Positions 12,807-24,963 of a DNA stretch of 64,000 nucleotides are shown one piece after another. Where the stretch lies: positions 34,843,501-34,907,500 of the forward strand of contig NC_088339.1 of the NCBI RefSeq assembly GCF_036884655.1, given 5' to 3'. The position numbers and the translations under genes were made by a program. Every line of letters begins with the position of its first letter. Position 1 is the stretch's first letter. Source of the DNA: Musa acuminata AAA Group. Taxonomy: Eukaryota > Streptophyta > Magnoliopsida > Zingiberales > Musaceae. The notes under the pieces are model-generated. The model had not been told where the DNA came from, did not search any database, and saw only the letters and a program-made list of their open reading frames with translations.

Positions 12807-15800
12807 ATGAGCCATCTTCAGCAGGTAAAAGTATAAATTTCACTTTCATGGCTCTAGAAATGTTCGATTTATCTTCTTTTCTGGGTCCAATTGTTGAATC
12901 ACCAGGCAAATCGCAGCCGCGCCTTATATTTGTAGTTTTCCCTTTTAGAACTGGATGTTGTAGTACTCATATCGAGGCAGTCCTAAGTCTGGATACATCG
13001 TATTTCCACATAGGAACAAAAGATGTTGGTAAGAGCAGACGATGCAAAGGATTGGTTTTACAAAGGAGAAGGAGCTGCTAATATTGTCCTGGGCTACTGT
13101 GGCTCTTCCCTCTTTTTGGTACTGTTTAAGCGCATCATTCGAGTTATTATTACCATTTCTTGGAATTATGTATATGGCTTGTTATATTTTGGAAATGGGT
13201 GTTTCTGTGGAGCAGGTGGGCAAGGTATTACGGATTCAAAAGGTTGCAAAGGGCGGAAGCCCGTCTCCAAATGGATGCTTGGTCCTATCCGATCATGAAA
13301 GACTAATGTGGAAAGACATTGGTGAACTCGCCGAGTCCACTTCGAAAGATGTTGCTGCTACAGCTTTTATTGACCATGTCATGAGGAATTTATTGGACTC
13401 CAAGCATATAGACGCTGGGGTATGTTATTTTTTATGTCCTGACATTTTCTTTTCTTTCGGTTGATGTGTTTGTAATTTTTTTTTTCTACCATTTGACACA
13501 ATGATTAAAAATGCATCCTGGACCTTTTCCAATTTCCACCACATTTAATATTTAACACCCACCAAAGTGATGTAATTTTATTTTGGCATTTAATGTTGTA
13601 ACATGTGTGTGTTATTGCATTATGTACTGTGTCATATGATTTGTACTTCTGCAATTACATGAAATGCTTTTCAACATCATGTTACCTGAAAGATGTCATT
13701 GATCATCTTACACGGTTCTTTTGTTCTGGTTGAAACAGTGTAGCTTGAATGCCAGATATGTTTTTAGATTTGCCAAACGGTCTCTTAAGTTCTAACACAT
13801 TTTGATGTTCGATTTTCTTCCAATATGCAGATTCTTGTCCATATTTCTAAGGAATTCTTGGAGGCTGTCGAGGGGAATATCAAGAGTCAACGTCCTCCAT
13901 GGAGGATTGATGCCTCCAAAATTGATGTCCTTTGCGAATCTGCATTTCTTATTTCTGACCATTCAATCATTATTGGTAAGGGCTAATCTAAATATCTAGT
14001 ATTTTTTTTCACATGACCCAGTTCGTATACAAGCCTGCAATTGAGGAATACCTCTTGTCAAAACTATATAAGTAACATGCAGTCAAAATAGTGTGAAATT
14101 TGTCATATCTCAAATGTCATACTTCTGAAGAGTATAGCAGCATTTTTCACAAATAAGATTATATAGCTTGGTAACGAGACACTTGTAAACCCTGTTTACA
14201 GATTGGTCTGTCCTACCTTATTTTGTGAAATATCAATTTGTGTTAGAATTGGAGAACATTAATTGATCAAGGAATAAACATGATGGTCAAAAGAAAATAG
14301 AATCTATTTTAGAACAAGGCTTTGTTGATAACTTGGTACCATTAAAGATAGAGCGTTGGTTTAATTACGAAGTCAAACTTCGAACCACTTCTGACCAAAA
14401 TCTTTTATATACTAGAGTATTTATTTTGGGATGCATTCAAAATACACTTGACCATATTTAGCTAGGAGGTGCCTTGTGTCTGAGCTTTCTTCCTTTTTTT
14501 TGTGTGCCCTAGCTCCCAATTGTAGTACTAAATAGGTAAAGGTCTTCCTGACCATTTGAAGCGATGTTAAGAACTCACAGTTAAATAAATATTCAGTGCT
14601 TGTTTTGTAGGAGGCTTTAAGGAACACACAATGTTTGCTCATTGATAGTTTTATTAGCTTTTGATATGTGCATATTCATTGCTATCAATTTCTTGATTTT
14701 CGTTGAACATCTCTCCCCAAATTTGTCCTTTCCTCTATTGTCTGGCTTTTGACTGTATTCCAAGTTATCCATATGGGTCCTGCGATGATATGTCTGTTTT
14801 GTTTCTTGCAATGTTTCTATGTTTAGTGTACTTACTACAATGCTTGCTACATAACTGCTAATACCTCGTAATAACTAAATAGCATTCTTCATGACGCTCT
14901 AAGTACAATTTCAGGTACTCCGAAACATGACTTCTGCATTGCAGTAGAAATAAAGGTGCTTCATTTCTAAGTAGACACTTTTCTTTCTTCTCCCTTTTAG
15001 CTTAGTTGCTCTATATGCTTGGCCTCTTTTTCTGACCATTTGTTTGATAACCTTGCTTACATGATTCAACGGAGCAGCCAAAATGTGGGTTTCTTCCATC
15101 TTCAGAATACATAGCTGAGAAAAATGCTGTTAAGAGGCATGTAACACGATTTAAAATGCATCAGTTCTTAAAACTTCATCAGGGAGAGGTACATACTTGA
15201 TAGGCTTATTTACTCTTGAAATCTAATTTTCACTTGGGGTCAGTTCTCTTGACCCTTATCCTTCAACATCATGAGTTTTTATCAAGTCTTTCAGATTATA
15301 TATTAAGAATTTGTGTGTTGCAGATATCACAAATAAGTGGGTATGATCCGCTTGATCTATTCTCTGGATTAAAAGATAGAATACATCTGGCCATCACTGC
15401 ATTGTTTGCATCTCCTCAAAATAATTTCCGTATATTTTTGAATGGCTGTCTTATTTTTGGAGGATTGGGAGGTAGCATGGATAATACAGATGTCCGATCT
15501 CATAAATCAGGAGAAGCAATTGCGGATCTGATCTCTGCATGTGGCTTACAGTTAGGTAGCTTCCTTGAGCTTGTAGCAGAGGCAATCTTCGGGTCCGGGA
15601 TTTTAGATAGGCTTTTAGCAACTCAGCAGTTGGATGTTCTTGACATAGAAGGGGCTATTCATGTATATTACAATATTATTTCTCGGCCTTGTGCGGTCTG
15701 CAAAAATTCAAGTGATGCAGAGCTTTTGCATCAGTATTCCTCGTTGCATTCTCTGTCATTGGACGACAGCCTGAAAATTGTTAGGGAATATCTTATAGCT

Positions 15801-16581
15801 GCTACCGCAAAGGATTGCAGCCTGATGATCAGCTTTAGCCGCACAGCAGATGGACGTAATGCGTCTGATTGTAATTCTGTAGCTCTCAAATCATTGAATC
15901 AAAGCTATAATTACAAGGTATGTAACACTGTAGTTGCTTGTTTATTTATGAGTTGTCGTTTCTTGGTTATTTTTCAATCCTAGAGACATACATGATCAGG
16001 ATGAGATTAAATTGGCAAACCATTGTTGGTCGTATTTGCTGCACTCTACTTGATCAAATCTTTTTTGTTGTTGCTGTTGTTATTGTTGTTGTACTTGTTA
16101 TCATCATCAAGTTTGCACATAAGTATGTCTCGTCTGCAGCTCTCATGCGATAAGTCGATTCTAAGTTTTAACATGAATACATGGTTCAGCTGTCACCAGT
16201 TTTGACTGTCTGTGTTGCTTTGAAGTTTTATTTGTGGCATTGTGCCTCAGCTAACTAGACACTCCAAAGATGATAGGTTTATTACTGCTTTGAAAGCAAC
16301 TAGTAAAATGAAAGTATCAACAAACTCTGACATCTGGCTAAAATTACTGAAGTTTCTTTAGATTTATTGTCCAAGTAATTTAGTTAAGTACAACTTTATA
16401 TGGTTGTCTGCAGGCTTATTTTATTGACTTGGATTTGAAACCTCTGGAGAAGATGGCTTATTACTATAAATTGGATCAGAAGATAGTCAATTTCTACAAA
16501 ATGAATGACAAAACGGAAGGAAAGCCGAGCATTTCTGGAAGTGGAGGCCCACCTGGAGAAGCACTCGATGCTAGTAGTTAA
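12807..16581 (+). CDS. IPK1: Inositol-pentakisphosphate 2-kinase
   Basis: This enzyme phosphorylates the 2-position of Ins(1,3,4,5,6)P5 to make phytate (InsP6). Core exons are 13023-13118, 13216-13419, 13831-13975, 14915-14955, 15078-15188, 15324-15917 and 16414-16581. They give 452 aa from the ATG at 13023, almost the same length as the Arabidopsis enzyme (451 aa). Motifs in order, numbered from that ATG: GEGAANIVL near residue 15-23, VGKVLRIQK at 33, VEIKPKCGFLP at about 159-169, a zinc site His312/Cys322/Cys325/His341 (AIHVYY, RPCAVC, SSLHS), catalytic Asp363 in TAKDCS, and FIDLDLKPL with Asp402. An upstream mini-exon 12807-12824 (ATG in a good ACCATGAGC context) joins in frame to 13014 and would add nine residues (MSHLQQEQK). 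The span given uses that start; either start keeps the kinase core intact. All splice sites are GT-AG. Confidence 0.93.
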
Positions 16582-19195
16582 AAGTTACCTTGCATGCGGC
16601 AGACGTGTGGAAGAAGAGGTAAACTTAAAGTTATCTCCCGGAGGGATTCGATCAATTCCAATTACAGTTATGATCTATTATTTCCTGCTTGTCAACTCGT
16701 GAATTCTGGGGGAAACAACTTGGTCAACTTTCAATATATATATTTTTTAATTTCCTTTTTTTTTTTTTTTTCCCTGAATGAATCTGATCCTCTAGCATAT
16801 GCTTAAATAATAAACGTGAGTTGTGTTGGTAAATTTGACTGGGTGTATTTGTCATTGTGCTATATTATCCAGAGAAGGATAAAAAAATGTTTCGAGTCAT
16901 ATGCTGTTTTTGTTGCATCTTCTATGCCATGTTGCGAATGGCATGGTTTCATTATTCTTCCTACGGGTATATCATTACCCTATGTGATGACTTTACATGA
17001 GAGTTTGATGCTTAACAGCTTTGTATTTAGGATTGACTGAGTGGTCGACTGCAGAAAGACAGTGTAGGTGCTGCTAGACTCGATCATTTTGTGACCTGTT
17101 CTGGTAAATGTAGAAAAATCAAACTTAATTTAGATGTTAGTCCATTAGTTACATGAGATATCTGGCACGGTGTGAAGCTAATCTAATCTTTGCTAAGCCA
17201 CGAACGGAATTCTGTGATCCAATACTAAATATTCTTATCCAAATTTGTGACCCCTAATTAAAACCAGATTTTAGTTTGCCTCTTCGTCGGATGCCGCTCT
17301 TTTTACTTGACCCGAATTTTGGATAGAAACTTAGATGCGACATTGTTTATGGAACAGACGTGTGGCAGTGCCTCAAAATCACAAGTTTTATTCTGTATCG
17401 CTAGATTCTCCCTATCTTATCTTTAGCATCATCCCTCCCTTCACTTTTGACCATCCGAAAGCCAAGTTTCATCGACAACCCAAAGAGGAGGAGGAACCAG
17501 TTGAGTTGCCTCTCGGTGAATGGTTGGTTTCCGGAGCTCGTCTGCAGGACACGACAACCGTTAACTATTCGCCCCTGTTACTCTCGATGGTCGCATGACC
17601 ATCTCATCCAACCACACAACCGTTATCGGGTACCGCAACCTTTTTTTTCTTTTGGCTTTCTCCCCCGGATTCTCTTCTCTTCACCTTTTCCGAGTGCTGC
17701 TGTTCGTTCACGCATCGACCTTTTTTATCGGATCCTCATATCTCTCTCTCTCTCTCTCTTTGTATCAAGCAATTTGTTTCGGGATACTAAATTTGCACAT
17801 GAACATGTGGGGAAGTCCTCCCCCCTCGATCTACAAGGTTTAGACAACAAAAAATAACCTCTTTCTTCGAACCGTCTTCTCTTTCCGTGTCACTACAGAT
17901 GGAGAACATGTTGAATCTGGTGGCAAGTTGATGGCGTCCGGGAATTCCATTCAGAGATACATGGAAACCGAGCCCACACTTTTGATTCCTCCAAGTTGTG
18001 GCGTAGGACCACAACTCGAACAGCCCCAGCATCCACAGGAAATAGTAGGTATTTGCAGGACCGACCGCTCGGCGATACAGAATCCTTGAAAAGCTGCTCT
18101 GCTCATGTTTGCTGGGGAGTGTACTTTCGACCGACCTGCCACACCTTTTGGGAAAAAGGCAGAGGAGTTGGTGTTGTTGTTGGCAACAATCTCCTCGCGC
18201 GCCTGCAAATAATGCTTCTCGATGATTTATTTGCGTCGCACTCCACCGCATCCGTCTCGTTCGTAGCAATCTCTTCGACCATGTCTTGGTAGCAATCTCT
18301 TCCAATATCTATTTCCCTTTTTTTGCTGGGCGCTTAGAATCCATGTCGATTAAAGGCGATGCTGCTGCTGCTGTTGCTTTGGTTGGTGTAATGCTAAGAC
18401 TCCCGTCGGATGTTAGGCCTAATTTGCTTGTCTTAACATTGAGTTCATTGATCACAGGTCATGTAAGATACAAAGCCAAAGCTGCACTAGAATCGTGTGT
18501 TGTTATTCTATTCGAAAGAAGGTGATGAACGCGTGGCTCATCATACATACCACCAAATGCATCGACCTACAAAACGTACTCATCCGAAACGTCACTATCG
18601 CGCTTGTTCCGAAGAAGAAGAAGAAGAAGAAGAAGAAGAAGAAGAAGAAGAAGAAGAAGAAGAAGAGGACAGGTTTGACCACGACCTCACTTCACGTGCA
18701 TTTCATGTCAAAGGCCTCTCACGCTGACCAATCGTCTGCTGGAGGGAGAAGATAAGGAACCAGGTAGGCTCTGCCATTATCTCACTAGCTGCTTGCTGTT
18801 CTTTTAGCAAGGGAAATACCTCTCAGCATAGACTCATCTCTCTCGCTCACCGGAGCGATCATGATCGACATTAATAGAAACATGCAAGTTATGGATTCCT
18901 GTAGGTCCACCCTACCGTCAACGTGACCAGGGAATCGCTGCTTCCTCATCTTAGTCCTACTTTCTTACCATCACCTAGTATATTAGTCTTTTATTGATCG
19001 ACCCAGGAAATTATAGAGGGTCTACAAGCTTAAAAGCTGAATCGATGAGGATTCCATTCCGCAGCAAAGCAAGTTCCTTCTCCTCTCCTCTGCTCTGAAC
19101 CTCCACCTTATTCCTCTCAGACGTGTCTAATACATTGGATTCTCGATCGCCAATTATGATTCTCCAACTAGCTATACTACTTCCCCGCCGCTGCT
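16582..19195. other. Intergenic; IPK1 3' region, then no supported gene
   Basis: The first part is probably the IPK1 3'UTR. Open frames at 17335-18300 on both strands are CT- or hydrophobic-biased and have no recognised domain. The (GAA)n tract at 18611-18666 produces poly-Lys and poly-Glu frames that are not genes. Confidence 0.5.
18611..18666. repeat. (GAA)n microsatellite
   Basis: About 18 perfect GAA units. It creates artificial poly-Glu or poly-Lys frames. Confidence 0.95.
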
Positions 19196-19202
19196 TATAA
19201 AG
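19196..19202 (+). promoter_or_regulatory. TATA box of the RADIALIS-like gene
   Basis: TATAAAG lies 135 bp upstream of the ATG at 19331, followed by a C-rich leader. Its position suits the small SANT/MYB gene. Confidence 0.55.
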
Positions 19203-19330
19203 AGCGAGCACCCAGGCGACAGCTTCCTCATGCCAAGAGCCCTCCGGCGAACATCGCCTCCACAATTCCCTCCTTCCTCCTCCCGTTTCATCCTCGACTC
19301 TCCTCTTACCACCTCTTGATCCTCGCCACC

Positions 19331-19585
19331 ATGGCTTCGGGATCGCTCTCGCGCAGCTCGACCTCCTCGTGGACTCCGCAGCAGAACAAGCTCTTCGAGC
19401 GGGCTCTCGCGGTGTACGACAAGGACACCCCCGATCGCTGGCTGAATGTGGCACGAGCCGTAGGCGGGGGGAAGACCGCCGAAGAGGTCAAGAAACACTA
19501 CGAGCTGCTCTTGGAGGACCTCCACCGCATCGAGTCGGGTCTGGTGCCGTATCCAAATTACAAGTCCTCCGGCACCCGGCGCTGA
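19331..19585 (+). CDS. RADIALIS-like SANT/MYB-related protein
   Basis: An 84-aa protein encoded by one coding exon. ATG lies in a GCCACCATGG context. A single SANT/MYB-type repeat covers residues about 12-62 ([48 protein letters not shown]), followed by a short tail with VPYPNYKSS. Size and tail are typical of the RADIALIS-like family: small nuclear proteins that compete for MYB partners and influence floral symmetry and growth. A likely 3'UTR intron runs from AGAG/GTAGAC (about 19595) to a TCTTGCAG acceptor ending at 19960, as is common in this family. A frame extending five codons upstream (from 19316) is less likely given the start context. Family assignment is secure; the specific role is unknown. 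Confidence 0.9.
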   Translation: MASGSLSRSSTSSWTPQQNKLFERALAVYDKDTPDRWLNVARAVGGGKTAEEVKKHYELLLEDLHRIESGLVPYPNYKSSGTRR

Positions 19586-21393
19586 CGAGGAAGAGAGGTA
19601 GACGTACATGCATCCACTTCTCCTTTCTCTCTCTCTCTCTCGAGCTCGACACAACAATCCGAGCGTACTACTCCCATCTCCACATGTGCCACTCTAGATT
19701 CCGTTCGTCAGGATAGGCATACTAAAACAATCAAAATTGCATAGATTCCATAAGGTAGATGCATGCGTATATGGCCGTCCAATATTACGGCCGACACCAT
19801 TCGTCCCATTAGTACTGCAACCCACTTCGGTGATGCTTTCAGACACTCTTCTTTCACTAATCTCGCGTGGAATGCTGCCAAAGTGCCGTTAAAATTTCAT
19901 TTTATTTAATTTTTAATGCATTTCAAAGTGGTTTTTGATGGTTGCTTAACAATCTTGCAGGCTGAGGTGGTCGAAGCTCCAGGAAAACCATCCTTCTTCT
20001 CTGGAGATCACTTAAGATCAATACATTATATGTTTTGGGGCAGTGGTGAAGTTAATGTAGTCGTCGGATGTTCCTTTGCATGTCGATGTGTCTACTTTGC
20101 AAGTGAATGACATGGCAAAGCATTGACTCGGTGTTGGCTTTTATGTTCTGGGTTTGAATATATCACTCTGTGATCTCACATCAACAACGGGAATCGTATG
20201 TATGTTCGGGTTGACGAAACCGAGACATTTAGCGCAGGAGCGGTTAAGGTGTTCACACGTGTTCCTTTCCTGATTCCACAAAGCAAATCTTTATTTTAAT
20301 TACGTTATGAAGCTTAAAACACGACTCTTAATGACAGTTCCGTATAATCAAATTCTGCAGAAATGCACTAAATTAATAGGTTTGGGTTGGGTTGGGTGGG
20401 TGCAATATGAAATGCATACGCATCCGCTTCCCACGATCGATCGTTTCGCCAATATAATGACGTCGGATAAAAGATGGAATACGAGGATAGCGATACCCTT
20501 TTGATTTGATTTGGGGGAATTTGGAAACCCGGCGAGAGATTGGAATCGGAAGGTTGGTCGTTAGGGTAAGAGCAAACCTTGATCGAATTCGTGCTTGTCT
20601 GGATTGGGGGGGGGGGGTTCTTCGACTTCTTTCTTGATCATCTCGATGCTATCTCGTAATTTGTCCTCCGTAGAAATAAAAGAGGGCCATTTTGATTCAG
20701 CTTCCTCTTAGCAAACCCTAGAGTGAGAACGGATTTCTATGTGCCGATGCATCGACGCAGGCGAGCGTCGTGCGCTGCGGCCCATTCAGCCAACAAGCAT
20801 TCGGATTTTCTAGATCTGAAATCGGAGGCATGATGTGCTGTTTTCAGCGATCACCGATCTCCGAAATAAGCAGCCTAGCAGGTATGTTTCTATCCAGCTC
20901 CGTATATGGTTCTTCTTCACAATCCACTGCGTTTGGTGTTCCTTCTTCCCACCAGTTTTCCAGACGGAGGAGGGTTCGCTGGTAGTAAACTGGTAATTTC
21001 TTATCGAGTCATTCCACTAGAATCTTGAACGGGAACCGTTTAACAATGGGAATAATCCAGTCAAATCCAATTTGTACGGATACAGAATTCTCCATCTTAC
21101 AATGCGCTCTTACGAGCCTTCGTCTCTCCACCCGAGATTGGTCGATGGAGATTGTTCTTGAGAAAGGACGTGAGTCCCAAGGTTCGATTCAAAGGAGCAT
21201 ATATATAATAATTACCATTTCTTGAGACTAAGCTCTCTGCAGAGGAACATATATGGATCTGCCTACCGGGAAACGAGCATGTAACAGTACATATTATGTC
21301 ACCACGTTAAGGAAAGAGAGAAAAAGAAAAAGAGACGGATGTGAGTCGATTAACTAAGTAGAATGCTGTCTTTTTTGTCCGTGTTGTTTTTCC
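19586..21393. other. Intergenic; RADIALIS-like 3' part, no further gene supported
   Basis: It holds the probable 3'UTR intron and terminal exon of the RADIALIS-like gene up to about 20150. An 11-bp G-run lies near 20607-20617 and an AAACCCTA telobox-like motif near 20715. The small frame at 20770-20985 has no recognised domain. Confidence 0.5.
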
Positions 21394-22347
21394 TCAAGCT
21401 TCTGGCATTTCGTGGTGGTGCTGCTGCTGCTCCTCCACCTCCTCCTCCTCCTCCTCCTCCTCCTCCTCTTCCTCCTGCTGCTGTTGCTTCCTTAGGGCGT
21501 TCTTGTTGTTGTGCATCCACACCTTTAGCACTTGCCTACTAACACCAACCTCGCCGCAAAATTGCTCTACCGCACCCTCATGCTGCTTCTGCATTCTCCA
21601 CCCGACCTTCTCGGCGAAGGCCATCATCCTCTCCTTCTGTTCGGCCGTGAACTTTGTCCTGAACCTCTTCTTAGACACCGTGAACCGCTGCTGCGGCACG
21701 GTGCCTAGCATAAGCTCCTCGGTCGACGACTCCGTCGCCGCGCCCACGCTTGCACCGGTATGAAGCAGAATGCCGGCGGAGCCGAAAAGCTTCAGGTTGT
21801 GATCGTGGCCGGTCGAAGGTAGAGAGAGGTGGTGTGGAGGAAGCAGGAGAGGCACTCTACCGTGGGTGCCGTTCTGAAGGTCGCGGAGGGGAGAATTCAT
21901 GTCGGTGTCTCTGCGGTGGAAGCTTCGGTGGCAACCACAGGCGGCGCACTTGAGTGCGTCGTCGCTGCGTGGCATGAACTCGCAGCAGCCATCGAGGATG
22001 TGCCCGCCTAGGCTGGCAGCATGGTTCCGGAGACACTCCCGGTACCGGAGTGCCGCGTCAGTGTCGGTGGCAGGAAGAAGGGCGGCGGCGGCGGTGGTGG
22101 TGGTGGTGGAATTGGATCGACCACCGCTACCCAAAGCACTCGCCAGGGCAGGAGCTGAAGCGGGAGTGCGATTGTGGATCAGAGACGCCATCCCATTTCT
22201 GGCATCACCTGTTCCACCTCTTGCTTCGGTGGCATAGTGAAGCAAGGTGGAAGGGGGTAAAGGCATGGTGAAGGCAGCGGATTGCTGGAGAGGAGTAGGA
22301 TTGTAGATCTTCTCCTGCTCCTGCAACTCCTGTCCTCTAACTTCCAT
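21394..22347 (-). CDS. Zinc-finger homeodomain (ZF-HD) transcription factor
   Basis: An intronless 317-aa gene, as usual for ZHD genes. Start chosen at MEVRGQELQEQ (22347); an in-frame ATG 30 codons upstream exists but its sequence is not family-like. The ZF-HD dimerisation zinc finger covers residues about 101-147 (RYRECLRNHAASLGGHILDG, then CEFMP and CAACGCHRSFHRRD). The plant ZF-HD homeodomain covers about 227-286 (KKRFRTKFTAEQKERM, then GWRMQK and VLKVWMHNNKN). The C-terminus has a run of about 12 Glu followed by Gln/His stretches, encoded by the CTC-rich tract at 21430-21475 and likely length-variable. The N-terminal half is Ala/Thr/Ser-rich. These proteins form homo- and heterodimers and bind ATTA-core DNA in the nucleus. 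The specific ZHD member cannot be assigned. Confidence 0.95.
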   Translation of the reverse strand: MEVRGQELQEQEKIYNPTPLQQSAAFTMPLPPSTLLHYATEARGGTGDARNGMASLIHNRTPASAPALASALGSGGRSNSTTTTTAAAALLPATDTDAALRYRECLRNHAASLGGHILDGCCEFMPRSDDALKCAACGCHRSFHRRDTDMNSPLRDLQNGTHGRVPLLLPPHHLSLPSTGHDHNLKLFGSAGILLHTGASVGAATESSTEELMLGTVPQQRFTVSKKRFRTKFTAEQKERMMAFAEKVGWRMQKQHEGAVEQFCGEVGVSRQVLKVWMHNNKNALRKQQQQEEEEEEEEEEEEVEEQQQHHHEMPEA

Positions 22348-24561
22348 TAACTTGTGTCGGGGAGAGTAGCGTCGGGTGATGTAACTCACAGGCCTACGGG
22401 AGGATGTCTTACACACGACGAACGAGAAGAAGAGCAAGTTGGATCTACGACAAAGGTAGCAGTTGGAAACAAAGTAGACAAGTGTCGATGAGTCGAGGAA
22501 CGAGGACGGTGAATATTATGGCTAAGAAAGTGGTGCGGAATAGAGATGGCGTTAGAGGAAGTCGTAATATCGGAATGCGGCAGGCGGCAGGCGGCAGGCG
22601 GAGGAGCAGCATGTGAACAACGGATGAGGCAAAGGAGAGCAGGAGAGGTGATGGAACAAGACATGCGAGGATTTAAGGGATCAAGAAGAGAATCCATAAC
22701 CACCGACAGGGTCATGTTTCACCCCTCCCACGCCCTGCAACATGGCCCCACGCTCTATTATTGTTGCTGCTCATTTCCTCGGGTCTACTAGCATCGGTAG
22801 GTGTGGTTAGGAGGACTCAATTTATTATTGTTCTTCGCCCGCATCGCAACTTGCAATGTGAGTCTCAAAGGGTGTCAGCTATCTTCTTCTGATCTGATCT
22901 GATCTGATCTGATGGGTGGTGGTTCGCCCTTGGCATGGTTGCAGCAGACCTGGTCAGCCAAAAGGGTTTCAAAGGCTGGGGCTGGAGTGGGATTTGCAAT
23001 GATGGGGCCCTCCCCGACCCAGCAATCTTGTGGCCATGTCAGACTCCCCACTTTAGGGGAGGGCCCACATTCCCTCCTCCTCGTCTCACTTTCTCTTTTA
23101 CCAGTCAGTACCGGTCGATCTTGTCGTTCTCAGAGAGAGAAAGGGGAAGAGGAACCCTGCTGCGTTGGTGGACGGCCACCGTGCATCATTAATCCGCTTC
23201 ATCCCCATAAATACGAATACTATGTTGGTTAAACTAAAATACCCGAGCGACACACTTGTTCGAGAATGTCGATGTGATGTATCGTATCACATCATAAAAA
23301 TGCATCGATCGAGCTTAGCCTTTGATGGATCCAAGGGAATACAGTTGTGCGCCACTAAAAGAGTATATATCCTCTGCTCGATCATTCCGGGCGACATTTT
23401 CCTGAAATGATTCTTTCATCCAATGCCACTTGCAGCAAGCGTACTTGAAGTTAATCATGCATGGGGAGGAGCACATGAGAATAGATCCTCATCTTCCACG
23501 ATCTCGCCAACCTCTTCCCCGTAGCATGTCACCCGGAAGTGGCCTCGCCGGAACAGTTTTATTGGGTGTCCTCGAGTTGACCGATTCGAAGGCCACCGAT
23601 CCATCCATCCATCATCACCACCACCACTATCATATGAGCCGATTCGATGAACTGCCAACTAAGGTGGAGCTGCCATGATACTTGTAAGGTGGAGCTGCCA
23701 TGATACTTGTACGGGTCGTTGCTCTCTTCTTCTTCTTCTTCTTATTTTCTTAATCATCATGCACGTCTCCATCCGCCCAATTGTAAAGCTGTATCCGACC
23801 ACCACAAATTCCCTTGCGTCCACACGGATCGATTCAACTTATGTGTTGCATGACTAATTAGCCATATAAACTATCACCTCTTGTCGATGCCTTGCTTATG
23901 CAATGCACGACATGCAGCATGAACGTGCCGCCGACTGCTATCACATGCGGCAATACGTTTCGAGAGGCTTTAGCCATTAGGCATGCATTCCTAGTGCGTG
24001 CAAAATGCTTTTGTGTGTTTATTATGATGCACATACTTGGGAGTGAGTGAGTTCTTTAAATTGTTGGAGATGGAGTGCCGATTATTTTTATTGTTATTAT
24101 TGTACCGCATAAAGAGCGCTTAACGTAAATTTGATCGTTCATGGTTTTACTGGTTATTCTTGACGTGGGTGTTTCCTTGGCTCGCACATTGCTTCGTTAA
24201 ATTTCTTTGTTCACGGTAGATTTTATCGGACATGATTCTGGTTTGAATGATGAAGGTAGTAATCCGTAGATGAAGCTAAAGCATTCTGAGCTAGCAAGTC
24301 CTCATGGAAAGACAACAGAGACTCATGGCTTGGTAAAGAAGAGCCTTCGAAACACTTTTGTGTTCCCCTCCCTATATGTCCATAGGAAGTTCACCTGTGG
24401 GGTAGGGCTGGTAGAGTGAGGAACACAACCTCTCTTTCCTCTCTCCTACTACACTGCGTATCGCTTTACCTGGCACTCTGCGGTGGATACTTTTTCAGGA
24501 TGGTGAAGCCAGCCTTATTCCATCAGCTAGCTAAAGGGTCAGAATTTTTTGTTGTACTTCG

Positions 24562-24597
<36 letters not shown>

Positions 24598-24963
24598 CAA
24601 TTTTACTTTTTGTTTCTGCTGTCTCGTAGTTGGAAACCATTAAGAGGTTGTAGTAACATCCGATTGGCATGCACACTCGTCTCAGAAGAAACACGCTGAT
24701 CGTAGATGTTGATTAGCAGAAGACAGTGATCAAACATTTGATACTAAGGCCTCCGATGATATTAGGTAGGGGTAAAAGGACGGAAAGGAACAAACGAAAG
24801 CAAGCATCGAACCATTAGGTCGTTCCACCACCTCATGTTCTTTTAGAAATGGAAAGAAATATTTAAAGGAGAATGAAATGAATTGGCAGATTTCTTTTCC
24901 ACATGGCTCGCGGCTAGCATTGGCTGCTGCTGTGACTGTTGGAGAACCCTCTCATTCTGACGG
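22348..24963. other. Intergenic between ZF-HD and Dof genes
   Basis: No supported gene. It contains a GCGGCAG-type tandem repeat (about 22578-22603), a (TCTGA)n pentanucleotide run at about 22888-22912, a 22-bp direct duplication (GGTGGAGCTGCCATGATACT at about 23662 and 23689), a (TCT)n run near 23727-23744, and a (GT)n tract at 24564-24596. Confidence 0.5.
24564..24596. repeat. (GT)n microsatellite
   Basis: About 16 GT units, uninterrupted, downstream of the minus-strand Dof gene. Confidence 0.95.

Noticed and set aside
18497..18755. Poly-Glu and poly-Lys frames
   Set aside because: They are products of the (GAA)n microsatellite.
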